A stretch of DNA of 64,000 nucleotides, from assembly GCA_029202845.1 (NCBI GenBank), contig CP119315.1, forward strand, positions 3,565,001 through 3,629,000, in the 5' to 3' direction. The notes beneath the pieces are model-generated. The model did not search any database. It was not told the origin of the DNA and worked only from the letters and a program-made list of their open reading frames with translations. Position 1 is the first letter of the stretch. Each line of letters opens with the position of its first letter. This DNA comes from Candidatus Sphingomonas colombiensis (GTDB lineage: Bacteria > Pseudomonadota > Alphaproteobacteria > Sphingomonadales > Sphingomonadaceae). Position numbers and translations under genes: made by a program. Shown here piece after piece: positions 43,852-53,784 of the stretch.

Positions 43852-46721
43852 GCCACAACCTCGCCGACCACCGTGGCGCAGCGGCCGCACAGGCCGTCAT
43901 CCTCCGCCACCTCAGGCAGCAGTCGCCAGCAGCGGCCGCATTTGTGATAGTCCGTGCGGGTCACGCTCAGCTCGGTACCGGGCAGAACCTTCGCGACGAT
44001 GAACGCCTCCGCCAGCGCATCCGCGTCGAGCGGCATTTCCGGCACCGTCACATCGGCCTCAAGGCTCGAACGCACCACCTTCTCGCGACGCAGCGGCTCG
44101 ATCGCCTCGGTCGCACGGACACGCAGCGCGCGCACCGCGAGCCAGCGCTGGCTGACATCCTCGCCAGTTTCGGCGGGCAGTTCGGGCCAATCTAGGAAGT
44201 GCACCGATCCGTCCTCGCTCGGGAAGCGCGTCTGCCAAACTTCCTCGGCGGTGAAGGTCAACACGGGCGCGGCCCAGCGGACCAGCGCGTGGAACAACAC
44301 ATCCAGCATCGTGCGATAGGCGCGGCGCTTCGTGTCGGAGGGCGCATCGCAATAAAGCGAATCCTTGCGGATATCGAAGAAGAACGCAGACAAATCTTCG
44401 TTGGCGAAATCACTCAGCAGGCGGACGTAACCATTGAAATTGAAATCGGCGATCGCCTGCCGAAGCTGCCCATCGAGCGCGTGGACGAGGTGAAGCATAT
44501 AGCGCTCCAGCTCGGGCCACTCCGCAACCGGCAACCGCTCCGCCTCATCGAATCCGTCAAGCGCGCCGAGCAGATAGCGGAAGGTGTTGCGCAGCTTGCG
44601 ATACTGATCAGCGACACCGGCGAGGATTTCCTTGCCGATACGGTGATCCTCGGTGAAATCCACCGACAGCGCCCACAACCGGAGGATATCCGCGCCATAT
44701 TCCTTCATCAGGTCGAGCGGATTGACCGTGTTGCCAAGCGACTTGGACATTTTCATGCCCTTGGAGTCCATGGTGAAACCGTGGGTCAGCACAGTATCAT
44801 AAGGCGCACGTCCGCGCGTGCCGCAGCTCTCCAGCAACGAGGATTGGAACCAGCCGCGATGCTGATCCGACCCTTCGAGGTAAAGGTCCGCCGGCCAGCG
44901 CAATTCGGGCCAGCGCCCGCTCGCCAGCACGAAGGCATGGGTGCAGCCTGAATCGAACCACACGTCCAGAATGTCGGTAACGCGCTCGTAATCGGCGAGA
45001 TCGTAATCCGGGCCGAGCAGCGCGGCGGCGGCCTCCTCGCTCCACGCATCGACGCCTTCGCGGCCGATCGCTTCCACGATCCGGGCGTTGACGGCGGGAT
45101 CACAGAGATATTGACCGGATTTGCGATCGACGAACAGGGTGATCGGCACGCCCCATGCGCGCTGGCGGGAGATCACCCAGTCGGGGCGCCCCTCAACCAT
45201 CGCGCCAATGCGGTTGCGGCCCTTTTCCGGCACGAAGCGGGTCGCGGCGATCGCGGCCACCGCTGTTTCGCGCAGCGTCTGCCCTTCGCCTTGCTCGGCA
45301 CGGATTTCCGCCTCGGTCGCGCAAAGCGCCATCTGGCGATCGATCTTCTTGTCGACCGGGATGAACCATTGCGGCGTGCAGCGAAAAATCACCTTCGCCT
45401 TGGAACGCCACGAATGCGGGTAACTATGGGTAAAATCGTCCGACGCGGCGAGCAAGGCGCCGGCCGCGCGCAAATCCGAACAGATCGGGCCGTCGCTGGC
45501 CACGAACTTCTTGTTGATGACGCTGCCCTGCCCGCCGAGCCACAGCCAGTCGGCGCGATACATGCCGCCCGCATCGACCGCGAACACCGGCTCGATGCTA
45601 TTCGCCTTGCACAGATCGAAATCGTCCTCGCCGTGATCGGGCGCCATATGGACAAGGCCGGTACCCGCGTCAGTGGTGACGAAATCACCCGCGAGGAACG
45701 GGCGCGGCTTCGCGAAGAAGCCGCCCAGTTGGTGCATCGGGTGGCGTGCGATTGCACCGGCGAGTTGCGAGCCGGTGATCTCGCCCAGCGCATATTCGGA
45801 AAGGTCGGCATCGGGTTCGCCCGGCCCCTGGTTCGCGAGCGGCCCGAGCCCGGTGCGTTCGAAAAACCTTTCGAGCAGTTCGTTCGCCACGAGGAAACGC
45901 CGACCGTCGTGCGCGCGATAATGATGGTAGAGAATATCCTCCCCATAGGCCAACGCCTGGTTGACCGGGATCGTCCACGGCGTCGTCGTCCAGATCACCG
46001 CATGTGCGCCGACCAGTTCCGGCGCGCCCGGCGCTTCGACGATCTCGAACGCCACGTCGATCTGGGTGGAGGTGATATCCTCATATTCCACCTCGGCCTC
46101 GGCCAAGGCGGTCTTTTCCACCGGCGACCACATCACCGGCTTCGCGCCGCGATAGAGCTGGCCGCTTTCCGCGAACTTCATGAGTTCAGACACGATGGTA
46201 GCTTCGGCGGCGAAGTCCATCGTCAGATAGGGTTTATCCCAATCGCCATTGATGCCGAGGCGTTTCAGCTGCTCGCGCTGGGTGTTCACCCAATGCTGGG
46301 CATAGGCGCGGCATTCGGCGCGAAATTCGCGCGGCGGTACCTCGTCCTTGTTGAGCTTCTTCTTGCGATATTCCTCCTCGACCTTCCATTCGATCGGCAG
46401 GCCGTGGCAATCCCAGCCGGGGACATAAGGCGCGTCCTTGCCCAGCAAGGTCTGGGTGCGGACCACCATGTCCTTCAGGATATGGTTGAGCGCATGGCCG
46501 ATGTGCATGTCGCCGTTCGCATAGGGCGGGCCATCGTGCAGGATGAACTTCTCGCGGCCGTTCCGCTGCTCGCGCAGGCGCTGGTAAAGGCCCAGCTTCT
46601 GCCAGCGCTCCAGAATAGCGGGCTCCTTCTGGGGCAGCCCGGCTTTCATCGGGAAATCAGTCTTCGGCAGGAAGACGGTGTCGCGCCAGTCGCGCTTCGG
46701 GGTGTCGGATGCGTCAGCCAT
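43848..46721 (-). CDS. ileS: Isoleucyl-tRNA synthetase
   Basis: A 957-residue class I synthetase. The HIGH motif is GPPYANGDMHIGHALNHILK, the CP1 editing domain includes VIWTTTPWTIPVNQALAYG, and the KMSKS loop is DSKGMKMSKSLGNTVNP. The C-terminal zinc ribbon is CGRCWRLLPEV with a second CGRC. The start at 46721 (MADASDTPKRDW) was preferred over an ATG 5 codons upstream. It is followed by lspA and DUF3035 with short overlaps, and preceded by ribF on the same strand 60 bp away. Confidence 0.97.
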   Translation of the reverse strand: MADASDTPKRDWRDTVFLPKTDFPMKAGLPQKEPAILERWQKLGLYQRLREQRNGREKFILHDGPPYANGDMHIGHALNHILKDMVVRTQTLLGKDAPYVPGWDCHGLPIEWKVEEEYRKKKLNKDEVPPREFRAECRAYAQHWVNTQREQLKRLGINGDWDKPYLTMDFAAEATIVSELMKFAESGQLYRGAKPVMWSPVEKTALAEAEVEYEDITSTQIDVAFEIVEAPGAPELVGAHAVIWTTTPWTIPVNQALAYGEDILYHHYRAHDGRRFLVANELLERFFERTGLGPLANQGPGEPDADLSEYALGEITGSQLAGAIARHPMHQLGGFFAKPRPFLAGDFVTTDAGTGLVHMAPDHGEDDFDLCKANSIEPVFAVDAGGMYRADWLWLGGQGSVINKKFVASDGPICSDLRAAGALLAASDDFTHSYPHSWRSKAKVIFRCTPQWFIPVDKKIDRQMALCATEAEIRAEQGEGQTLRETAVAAIAATRFVPEKGRNRIGAMVEGRPDWVISRQRAWGVPITLFVDRKSGQYLCDPAVNARIVEAIGREGVDAWSEEAAAALLGPDYDLADYERVTDILDVWFDSGCTHAFVLASGRWPELRWPADLYLEGSDQHRGWFQSSLLESCGTRGRAPYDTVLTHGFTMDSKGMKMSKSLGNTVNPLDLMKEYGADILRLWALSVDFTEDHRIGKEILAGVADQYRKLRNTFRYLLGALDGFDEAERLPVAEWPELERYMLHLVHALDGQLRQAIADFNFNGYVRLLSDFANEDLSAFFFDIRKDSLYCDAPSDTKRRAYRTMLDVLFHALVRWAAPVLTFTAEEVWQTRFPSEDGSVHFLDWPELPAETGEDVSQRWLAVRALRVRATEAIEPLRREKVVRSSLEADVTVPEMPLDADALAEAFIVAKVLPGTELSVTRTDYHKCGRCWRLLPEVAEDDGLCGRCATVVGEVVA

Positions 46722-46781
46722 GAGTGCGCGCGGCATTAGCGCGGGATTGAGCCCGCGTCATGCCCCATCATGCGTATTGCA

Positions 46782-47708
46782 TCACGCGGCGAGAACTTCC
46801 CGCGCCCGATCGCAATCCGCCGCGATCTGCGCCACAAGGGCCTCCAACGTCTCGAACTTCGCTTCCGGGCGGAGATAGTCGATCAGTTCGACCTCGATCA
46901 GTTGGTCGTAGAGATCGCCGCTGAAATCGAAAAAATACGGCTCGAGCAGTTCCTTGGGCGGATCGAAGCTCGGCCGGACGCCCAGATTCGCCGCACCATC
47001 GACGATACGTCCATCCGGCAGCCGTCCACGTACCGCGTAGATGCCGTAAGCGGCACGCAAATAATTACCCATGTCAACATTCGCGGTGGGGAAACCGATC
47101 TCACGACCCAATTTGTCGCCATGTTGCACCCGCCCCTCAATCGCCCATGGGCGGGTGAGCAACCGCGCCGCCTCGCGCGGGTTACCGGCGTGGAGCGCAT
47201 CACGGATGCGGCTCGAGGAAACCGGCGCGCCATCGAGCATCACCGCCCCTACCGTCGCATCGGTGAAGCCATAACGCTCTCCCAACGCGGCCATCGCGAC
47301 GGCGTTGCCGCTTTTGTTATGGCCAAAAGTAAAATCCTCGCCGGTCACGACGCCCCCGACGCGAAGCAGCCCGACCAGCCGGTCGCGGACAAACTCCTCC
47401 GCGGAAAGCGCCGCCAGTGCGCCGTCAAAATGGAATACGACCATGCCGTCTGCGCCGGCTTCCGCGAACAATCGCTCGCGCTGATCGAGCGTGGTGAGAC
47501 GAAATGGCGCTGCGTCCGGGCGGAAATGGCGCACGGGATGCGGATCGAACGTCGCGACGAGCGCCGGCCGCCCCTCAGCCCGCGCCTGATCGACCGCGCA
47601 ACCGATCACAGCCTGGTGCCCCAGGTGGAATCCGTCGAAATTACCGAGCGCGACGATGCCGCCCGCAAGGTACGGCGGGATCGCCGAGCCGCCGTCCAGC
47701 CGCTCCAT
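46782..47708 (-). CDS. ribF: Bifunctional riboflavin kinase/FAD synthetase
   Basis: About 308 residues. The N-terminal FMN adenylyltransferase domain has ALGNFDGFHLGHQAVIG and FDPHPVRHF, and GEDFTFGHNKSGN; the C-terminal riboflavin kinase domain has GREIGFPTANVDMGNYL, YGIYAVRGRL and LEPYFFDFSGDLYDQLIEVE. It converts riboflavin to FMN and FAD. The start at 47708 is preceded by TAAGG. ribF upstream of ileS-lspA is a common bacterial order. Confidence 0.95.
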   Translation of the reverse strand: MERLDGGSAIPPYLAGGIVALGNFDGFHLGHQAVIGCAVDQARAEGRPALVATFDPHPVRHFRPDAAPFRLTTLDQRERLFAEAGADGMVVFHFDGALAALSAEEFVRDRLVGLLRVGGVVTGEDFTFGHNKSGNAVAMAALGERYGFTDATVGAVMLDGAPVSSSRIRDALHAGNPREAARLLTRPWAIEGRVQHGDKLGREIGFPTANVDMGNYLRAAYGIYAVRGRLPDGRIVDGAANLGVRPSFDPPKELLEPYFFDFSGDLYDQLIEVELIDYLRPEAKFETLEALVAQIAADCDRAREVLAA

Positions 47709-47752
47709 GCGCGATGCCTTAGGGGCCGGCAAACCTGACCGCAATGGCGGAG

Positions 47753-48538
47753 TCAGCGACTCGCCCCCGCGTCGGTCGCCGCGCTGATCGGCATGGCCGG
47801 GCGTGGCGAAAGCGTGCGCACCAATGTTTCGAAGCGATCGCCGGTGATCCGTATCTCGTTGAAGCTCGGCGGAGTTTGCCGCAGCCGCTTCGATAAAGTG
47901 CCAGCCCCGATCAGTCGCACGCGCCAGCCGTCGCGATCATAGGGGATATCGAACGGATCATGGACATGGCCCGAAAGCACCGCATGCACACCGGCATGCG
48001 CAAGCGCGGTCAGCGCGCGTGCGCCGTTCCTCGTCCGGCCGGATCCTGTGGTCGGCCCTTCAATCAACGGATGATGGCCGGCAACGAAGATCAAATTGCC
48101 TTTCGGCGCCTTCGCGATCAGCGCCAGCGCATCATCCAGCGGGCGCCGGCCCACTCGCCCCTTCGACCAATTCCAGCGAAGTTGCGCGCGCGCGGTCGTT
48201 TTGAGCGGGATGATCGACACGCCGGGGATTTCCAGCGGCCGCTCGATCAATTTCTCTGCCGCACCGTAACGTCGGTAGGGTGCAACCAGCCGACGAACCG
48301 GATCCCAATAATAAGGGATATCGTGATTTCCCACCTCGAGCGTCACCGGCACGCCGAGTGAGCGCAGCCAGCGGCCCCCGGCATCAAATTCCGATGCGCG
48401 CGCGCGCATCGTCAGGTCGCCGGTCATGATGACGGCATCAGGCTTTTCCGCAGCCACGCGCTCTTCGAACCACGCCAGCGCGGCCGGATCTTCCGCCCCG
48501 AAATGGATATCGCTGACGTGAAACAGCCTCGTCGTCAC
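47753..48538 (-). CDS. Calcineurin-like metallophosphoesterase
   Basis: About 261 residues with the metallophosphoesterase motifs in order: LFHVSDIHFG (DxH), AVIMTGDLTMRA (GDx), LEVGNHDIPYYW (GNHD), IFVAGHHPLIEG (GHHP) and AVLSGHVHDPFDIP (GHxH). It lacks a signal peptide. The GTG start at 48536-48538 has GAGGAG 6 bp upstream and gives the family N-terminus; the longer frame has a basic non-family extension. The substrate (phosphoester or cyclic nucleotide) is unknown. Confidence 0.9.
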   Translation of the reverse strand: MTTRLFHVSDIHFGAEDPAALAWFEERVAAEKPDAVIMTGDLTMRARASEFDAGGRWLRSLGVPVTLEVGNHDIPYYWDPVRRLVAPYRRYGAAEKLIERPLEIPGVSIIPLKTTARAQLRWNWSKGRVGRRPLDDALALIAKAPKGNLIFVAGHHPLIEGPTTGSGRTRNGARALTALAHAGVHAVLSGHVHDPFDIPYDRDGWRVRLIGAGTLSKRLRQTPPSFNEIRITGDRFETLVRTLSPRPAMPISAATDAGASR

Positions 48539-48615
48539 GCTCGCTCCTCTGTTGCGTCGTAATCGAAACGGCTTAGACCGGTTTGGAACGATAGCAATAA
48601 TACGATGGAGAGGCA

Positions 48616-49593
48616 GTGAGCGAGATCGCAACGATCCTTACCGAATCGATTGAGCGATTGCTCGATGCGCGGCTGGACGAACGAACGATGCGCGCCGCGC
48701 GCGCCGGCGAATGGCCGGGCGAGCTGTGGCAGGCGCTGGAAGAACAGGGCGTGCCGCTGGCGCTGGTGCCGGAAAGTGCCGGTGGCTTCGGGCTCGATCC
48801 TCGCGACGCGCTGGAACTGATCCGGTTGTTCGGCCGGCATGCCGTGCCATTGCCGCTGGGCGAAACGATGCTCGTCAATGCCACGCTGGCGGAGGCCGGC
48901 CTGCCGATGGCTGACGGGCCGGCGGCGCTGGTGCCGGCCGAAGATACCGCGCGGATCGCCTGGGGGCGGCATTGCCGCACCTTCGTCGTGGAGGCGCAGG
49001 GCGGCGTAGTGCGTATCGACGGTGGCGCGGTCATTGAACATGAGAGCGCAAATCTCGCAGGTTTGCCGCGCGACGCTATGCGTTTTCCCCTCCCCGGCGA
49101 CGCGGTGCCGGTCTCGGGCCGCTTGATCGAACGCGGTGCTCTGGTCCGCGCGTTGCAATGCGCGGGCGCCCTGGAACGGGTGCTCGAGCTAACGGTCGCG
49201 CATGTTTCGGAGCGGGTGCAGTTCGGCCGCCCGCTCGCTAAGTTTCAGGCAATTCAGCAGGAACTGGCGAAGCTCGCCGGGGAGGTCGCGGCGGCATCCG
49301 CCGCGGCGGACCTCGCCGCAGACGCTTTCCTCGATGATCCGGCAGAGGCGCGCTTCGCGATCTCGGTGGCGCGGGTGCGGATTGGTGAAGCGGTCGGCCG
49401 CGCCAATGGCATCGCACACCAGCTTCACGGCGCGATCGGCTTCACCGCTGAGCACCAGCTGCATCTGTTCACCACCAGCTTATGGGCATGGCGCGACGAA
49501 TTCGGCGGCGCGGTGCATTGGGCGAGCCAACTCGGCGACCACGCGCTAAACGCCGGGCGCAACGGCTATTGGCCGATGGTGACGGCGGCATGA
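48616..49593 (+). CDS. Acyl-CoA dehydrogenase-like protein (first of a pair)
   Basis: A 325-residue protein of the acyl-CoA dehydrogenase fold: N-terminal helices (LWQALEEQGVPLALVPESAG), a shortened middle domain (VVRIDGGAVIEHESANLAGL) and C-terminal helices VSERVQFGRPLAKFQAIQQ, GRANGIAHQLHGAIGFTAEHQL. It is shorter than the usual ~380 residues, and the catalytic Glu region is not obvious, as in the small subunit of heteromeric steroid-type acyl-CoA dehydrogenases. The GTG start follows GGAGAGGCA. It overlaps the next dehydrogenase by 4 bp, so an alpha2beta2 enzyme is inferred. Confidence 0.85.
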   Translation: MSEIATILTESIERLLDARLDERTMRAARAGEWPGELWQALEEQGVPLALVPESAGGFGLDPRDALELIRLFGRHAVPLPLGETMLVNATLAEAGLPMADGPAALVPAEDTARIAWGRHCRTFVVEAQGGVVRIDGGAVIEHESANLAGLPRDAMRFPLPGDAVPVSGRLIERGALVRALQCAGALERVLELTVAHVSERVQFGRPLAKFQAIQQELAKLAGEVAAASAAADLAADAFLDDPAEARFAISVARVRIGEAVGRANGIAHQLHGAIGFTAEHQLHLFTTSLWAWRDEFGGAVHWASQLGDHALNAGRNGYWPMVTAA

Positions 49594-50741
49594 GCGGCTT
49601 CCGTTTCCCCACCCCACCCCATTCGCCCGCTGCAGAAGCATTGCGTGGCGAGGTTCGCGCCTTTCTCACCGACGAGTTGGCGAAACGGCCACCGGTGGCA
49701 CGCGCCGAAAGCTGGAGCGGCTTCGATCGCGATTTCAGCCGCGCGATGGGCGCCAAGGGTTGGCTCGGGATGACATGGCCGAAGCAATACGGCGGCCATG
49801 CGCGCTCCGCGTTCGAGCGTTACGTGGTCGTGGAAGAGACTCTCGCTGCCGGGGCACCGGTCGCCGCGCACTGGATCGCGGACCGCCAGAGCGGCCCGAC
49901 CCTGCTTAAATTCGGCACGGAGGAGCAAAAGGCGACGATCCTGCCGAGGGTCGCGGCGGGCGAAGTGGTGTTCTGCATCGGGATGAGCGAGCCGGATTCC
50001 GGCTCCGATCTCGCCGCCACGCGCACTCGCGCCGTGCCGGTCGACGGCGGCTGGCGCGTGACGGGCACCAAGCTGTGGACCACCGGCGCGCACCATGCCG
50101 ATTACATGATCCTGTTCTGCCGCACGAGCGGCTCGGCTACCGATCGGCAGGCGGGCACCAGCCAGTTGCTCGTCGATCTTCACGCGACCGAAGGCGTGAC
50201 GATCCGGCCGATCATCGATCTCGCCGGGCAGCATCATTTCAACGAAGTACATTTCGAGGATGCGTTCCTCCCCACCTCCGCACTGATCGGCACGGAGGGC
50301 GGCGGCTGGAATCAGGTGATGAGCGAACTGGCGTTCGAGCGAAGCGGGCCGGAGCGTTTCCTGTCCTCGATGCAATTGCTGCTCGAACTGATCGGCGTGC
50401 TGGTGGAGGCGCCAGGTGACGCGGCGAGGCTCGCGCTCGGGCGGCTGACCGCGCATCTCGTGGTGCTGCGCCGGCTTTCGCGCGGTGTTGCGGCGTTGCT
50501 GGAGGCCGGCGAAAATCCCGCGATCCACGCCGCGATCGTCAAGGATCTGGGCGCGACGTTCGAACAGGACATGCCGGAGATCGCCCGTAGCCTGGTCGAT
50601 GCGGAGCCCGATCGCGCGTCGACCCGGGATTTCGTCGCGGTGCTGGCACATACGATGCTCAACGCACCGTCATTCTCTCTGCGCGGCGGCACGCGCGAAA
50701 TTTTGCGCCGCATCATAGCGCGCGGGCTGGGGGTGCGCTGA
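49590..50741 (+). CDS. Acyl-CoA dehydrogenase (second of a pair)
   Basis: A 383-residue flavoenzyme: GAKGWLGMTWPKQYGGHARS, FCIGMSEPDSGSDLAATRTR (FAD and substrate contact), VTGTKLWTTGAHHADYMILF, FNEVHFEDAFLP, and C-terminal SFSLRGGTREILRRIIARGL. It introduces the alpha-beta double bond of an acyl-CoA thioester. Its ATG overlaps the stop of the upstream subunit (ATGA), implying coupled synthesis of both proteins. Similar pairs act on side chains of sterols or branched compounds; the substrate here is not determinable. Confidence 0.9.
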   Translation: MSGFRFPTPPHSPAAEALRGEVRAFLTDELAKRPPVARAESWSGFDRDFSRAMGAKGWLGMTWPKQYGGHARSAFERYVVVEETLAAGAPVAAHWIADRQSGPTLLKFGTEEQKATILPRVAAGEVVFCIGMSEPDSGSDLAATRTRAVPVDGGWRVTGTKLWTTGAHHADYMILFCRTSGSATDRQAGTSQLLVDLHATEGVTIRPIIDLAGQHHFNEVHFEDAFLPTSALIGTEGGGWNQVMSELAFERSGPERFLSSMQLLLELIGVLVEAPGDAARLALGRLTAHLVVLRRLSRGVAALLEAGENPAIHAAIVKDLGATFEQDMPEIARSLVDAEPDRASTRDFVAVLAHTMLNAPSFSLRGGTREILRRIIARGLGVR

Positions 50742-50755
50742 CCCCCAGCCCGCGC
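50720..50755. terminator. Hairpin between convergent acyl-CoA and aldehyde dehydrogenase genes
   Basis: A perfect 15-bp inverted repeat (GCGCGGGCTGGGGGT / ACCCCCAGCCCGCGC) with a 6-nt loop overlaps the stop codon at 50741 and lies 9 bp before the stop of the convergent gene at 50764. It lacks a T-run but is well placed as a shared bidirectional terminator. Confidence 0.6.
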
Positions 50756-50763
50756 CTAGGGGT

Positions 50764-52200
50764 TCAGGAGACGTGGACGGATTTGGTGATCATATGCGCC
50801 TCGATCCCCTCGGGGCCATCTTCCGAGCCGAAGCCCGAATCCTTCACGCCGCCAAACGGCGCATCGGGCCATGAGGCGCGAACATTGTTGATGCATACCA
50901 TCCCGGATTCGACGGCGTCGCCAAGGATCGCCTGACGACGGCCGTTTTCCGTGAAGCAATATGAAGCGAGGCCATAAGGTAGCCGGTTGGCCTGCTCGAT
51001 CGCCTCTTCCAGCGTGCCGAAGCGACGCATGAGCGCGACCGGGCCGAAGGGCTCGTCGTTCATCGCCTTTGCTTCGAGCGGCACATCCGCCAGCACTGTC
51101 GGGCGATAGAAGAAGCCGTCGCCCTCCCCGCGCTCGCCACCGACCAGCACCCGCGCGCCGATCTCGCGCGCATTGGCGATCATCTCGTCGAGCGCGGCGG
51201 GGCGCCGCGGATTGGCGAGCGGCCCCATCTTGTTTCCCGCCACGCTGCCGTCTCCCACCGGAAGCTGGCGCGTGCGTTCCGCGAAACCAGCGACGAAACG
51301 GTCATAGATGCCATCCTGCACATGGAAGCGCGTCGGAGCGACGCACACCTGCCCGGCGTTGCGGAATTTGTGCGCCACCAGCATGTCGAGCGTCTTTTCC
51401 AGATCGCAATCGTCGAACACGAGGACGGGCGCGTGACCGCCCAGCTCCATGGTCATCTTCATCATCGTATCGGCGGCGAGCCGCATCAGATGCTTGCCGA
51501 CGGGCACCGAGCCGGTGAAGCTCAGCTTCCGTGTGACCGGCGAAGCGAGCAGTGTGCGCGATACCTCGTCCGGTACGCCGAACACGATCTGCGCCACCTC
51601 ACCCGGCAAGCCCGCGTCCTGGAAACAGCGCAGGATCGCCGCTGCACTCGCCGGGGTCTCTTCGCTGGGTTTGAGGATCACCGAGCAACCCGATGCAATC
51701 GCGGGCGAAAGTTTCCGCACCACGTTGAGCAGCGGGAAATTCCACGCGCAAAACGCCGCGACCGGGCCGACCGGCTGCTTCAGGACGAGGCTGCGCAAAC
51801 CGGTGGCGCGCGGCAGAACGCGGCCATAAATGCGCGTCGCTTCGCCAGCATGGAAATCGAGGATGCCAGCCGCGCCAAGCGCTTCCCCGCGCGCCTCGAT
51901 CAGCGGCTTGCCCTGCTCTTCGGTAGCGATCGCGGCGAGTTCGTCGGCGCGTTCGCGGATCAGCACGGCAGTGCGCATCAGCACGGCTGCGCGCTGTTCG
52001 CCCGGTGTGTCCCGCCACATCTTGAACCCGCGCGCCGCGACTTCCAGCGCCTCCCCCAGATCCGCCGCCGATGCGTGAGGAACAGTGCCGATCACCGCGC
52101 CGGTGGCGGGGTTGAGGACATCCTGTTCCTCGCGCCCGCCACCCGTGCGCCATTCGCCGGCGATATAGAGTCCACGTGCGGGGCGGTCGATCTGGCTCAT
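50764..52200 (-). CDS. NAD(P)-dependent aldehyde dehydrogenase (succinate-semialdehyde type)
   Basis: A 478-residue ALDH: N-terminal LYIAGEWRTGGG, cofactor site VAAFCAWNFPLLNVVRKLSP, KPSEETPASA, FTGSVPVGKHLM, catalytic Glu in MTMELGGHAPVLV, catalytic Cys in FRNAGQVCVAPTRF, and C-terminal NRLPYGLASYCFTEN, SWPDAPFGGVKDSGFGSEDG. The closest resemblance is to succinate- and glutarate-semialdehyde dehydrogenases, but substrate assignment is uncertain. The frame is open far upstream through the divergent purB gene; the ATG at 52198-52200 begins the family sequence. Confidence 0.93.
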   Translation of the reverse strand: MSQIDRPARGLYIAGEWRTGGGREEQDVLNPATGAVIGTVPHASAADLGEALEVAARGFKMWRDTPGEQRAAVLMRTAVLIRERADELAAIATEEQGKPLIEARGEALGAAGILDFHAGEATRIYGRVLPRATGLRSLVLKQPVGPVAAFCAWNFPLLNVVRKLSPAIASGCSVILKPSEETPASAAAILRCFQDAGLPGEVAQIVFGVPDEVSRTLLASPVTRKLSFTGSVPVGKHLMRLAADTMMKMTMELGGHAPVLVFDDCDLEKTLDMLVAHKFRNAGQVCVAPTRFHVQDGIYDRFVAGFAERTRQLPVGDGSVAGNKMGPLANPRRPAALDEMIANAREIGARVLVGGERGEGDGFFYRPTVLADVPLEAKAMNDEPFGPVALMRRFGTLEEAIEQANRLPYGLASYCFTENGRRQAILGDAVESGMVCINNVRASWPDAPFGGVKDSGFGSEDGPEGIEAHMITKSVHVS

Positions 52201-52365
52201 ACTGGTCACCTTGCTGGAAGCTCGTTTCGAGGAGGAAATGCGATCCCCTCCCCGCGCTGTCCACCCCCGCGCACAAAAAGACCGGCGGTTGGCGTGCCGC
52301 GCCCGCACTGCTAGGCGGCGGCGGACCGCCGAATCCGGCGCACCGCCACGAACCGAGGAAGAGAC

Positions 52366-53682
52366 ATGATCCCGCGCTATTCCCGCCCGGAGATGACCGC
52401 GATTTGGTCGGCCGAAACACGTTACAGCATTTGGTTCGAGATCGAGGCGCACGCCACCGACGCGCTCGCCGATCTCCGCGTAGTGCCAAAGGATGCCGCC
52501 GCAGCATTGTGGCGCTGGTGGGATACCAAGCCCGCGATCGACGTGCCCGCTATCGACGCGATCGAGGCGGTGACCAAGCATGACGTGATTGCCTTCCTTA
52601 CATGGGTGGCCGAGCATGTCGGCGACGAGGCGCGCTTCATGCATCAGGGCATGACCAGTTCGGACGTGCTCGACACATGCCTTGCCGTGCAAATGACCCG
52701 CGCGGCGGATATTCTGCTCGCCGATCTCGATGCGTTGCTCGCTGTGCTCAAGCGCCGTGCGTATGAGCACAAGATGACGCCGACGATCGGGCGCAGCCAC
52801 GGCATCCATGCCGAGCCGGTGACCTTCGGCCTCAAACTCGCCGAGGCCTATGCCGAATTCAGCCGCAACCGCGAGCGTCTCGCCTTCGCACGCGCGGATA
52901 TCGCGACCTGCGCGATTTCCGGTGCGGTCGGCACCTTCGCCAATATCGAGCCAGCGGTCGAAGCACATGTCGCGGCGAAGCTGGGCCTGTCGGTCGAGCC
53001 GGTATCGACACAGGTGATCCCGCGCGATCGCCACGCGATGTTCTTCGCGACGCTGGGCGTGATCGCCAGCTCGATCGAGCGGCTCTCGGTCGAAGTTCGT
53101 CACCTTCAGCGTACCGAGGTGCTGGAGGCGGAGGAATATTTCTCGCCGGGACAGAAGGGCTCGTCGGCCATGCCGCACAAGCGCAATCCGGTGCTGACCG
53201 AAAACCTCACCGGGCTCGCCCGCATGGTGCGCGGCTATGTCACCCCGGCGCTGGAGAATGTCGCGCTATGGCATGAGCGCGACATCAGCCATTCGTCGGT
53301 CGAACGTTATATCGGGCCGGATGCGACCATCACGCTCGATTTCGCGCTCGCGCGGCTGACCGGGGTGATCGACAAGCTGCTAGTGTATCCAGACAGGATG
53401 CAGAAGAACCTCGATCGGATGGGCGGGCTGGTCCATTCGCAGCGCGTATTGCTCGCGCTCACGCAGGCTGGTGTGAGCCGTGAGGATTCCTATCGCCTTG
53501 TGCAGCGCAACGCGATGAAGGTCTGGGAATCGGACGGGACGCTATCGCTGGCTGAATTGCTGAAGGGCGACGCGGAAGTCACCGCAGCGCTGTCGCCGGC
53601 CGAAATCGACGCTCGCTTCGACCTCGGCTACCATCTGAAGCACGTTGACACGATCTTCGATCGGGTGTTCGGTGCGGAGTGA
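52366..53682 (+). CDS. purB: Adenylosuccinate lyase
   Basis: A 438-residue fumarase/aspartase-superfamily enzyme acting twice in purine synthesis (SAICAR and adenylosuccinate cleavage). Motifs: EAVTKHDVIAFLTWVAEHVG, FMHQGMTSSDVLDTCLAVQM, PTIGRSHGIHAEPVTFGLKL, and the signature GSSAMPHKRNPVLTENLTGL with the flexible catalytic-Ser loop. It starts MIPRYSRPEMTAIWS. It is divergent from the aldehyde dehydrogenase. Confidence 0.96.
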   Translation: MIPRYSRPEMTAIWSAETRYSIWFEIEAHATDALADLRVVPKDAAAALWRWWDTKPAIDVPAIDAIEAVTKHDVIAFLTWVAEHVGDEARFMHQGMTSSDVLDTCLAVQMTRAADILLADLDALLAVLKRRAYEHKMTPTIGRSHGIHAEPVTFGLKLAEAYAEFSRNRERLAFARADIATCAISGAVGTFANIEPAVEAHVAAKLGLSVEPVSTQVIPRDRHAMFFATLGVIASSIERLSVEVRHLQRTEVLEAEEYFSPGQKGSSAMPHKRNPVLTENLTGLARMVRGYVTPALENVALWHERDISHSSVERYIGPDATITLDFALARLTGVIDKLLVYPDRMQKNLDRMGGLVHSQRVLLALTQAGVSREDSYRLVQRNAMKVWESDGTLSLAELLKGDAEVTAALSPAEIDARFDLGYHLKHVDTIFDRVFGAE

Positions 53683-53784
53683 TTGCAAAATCTGCAACGA
53701 TGGGTGCATAGTCCTATGTTGCAGTGCAGCAAAATGAACTGCACATGAAATCCCGCCGGACTTTCCCGGCGAGGAGACCATGAA

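Noticed and set aside
45111..46739. 542-codon antisense frame opposite ileS
   Set aside because: Antisense shadow of ileS with no domain and no ribosome site.
52201..53178. N-terminal extension of the aldehyde dehydrogenase to 804 residues
   Set aside because: The extension is antisense to purB and has no family resemblance; the ALDH sequence begins at the ATG at 52200.
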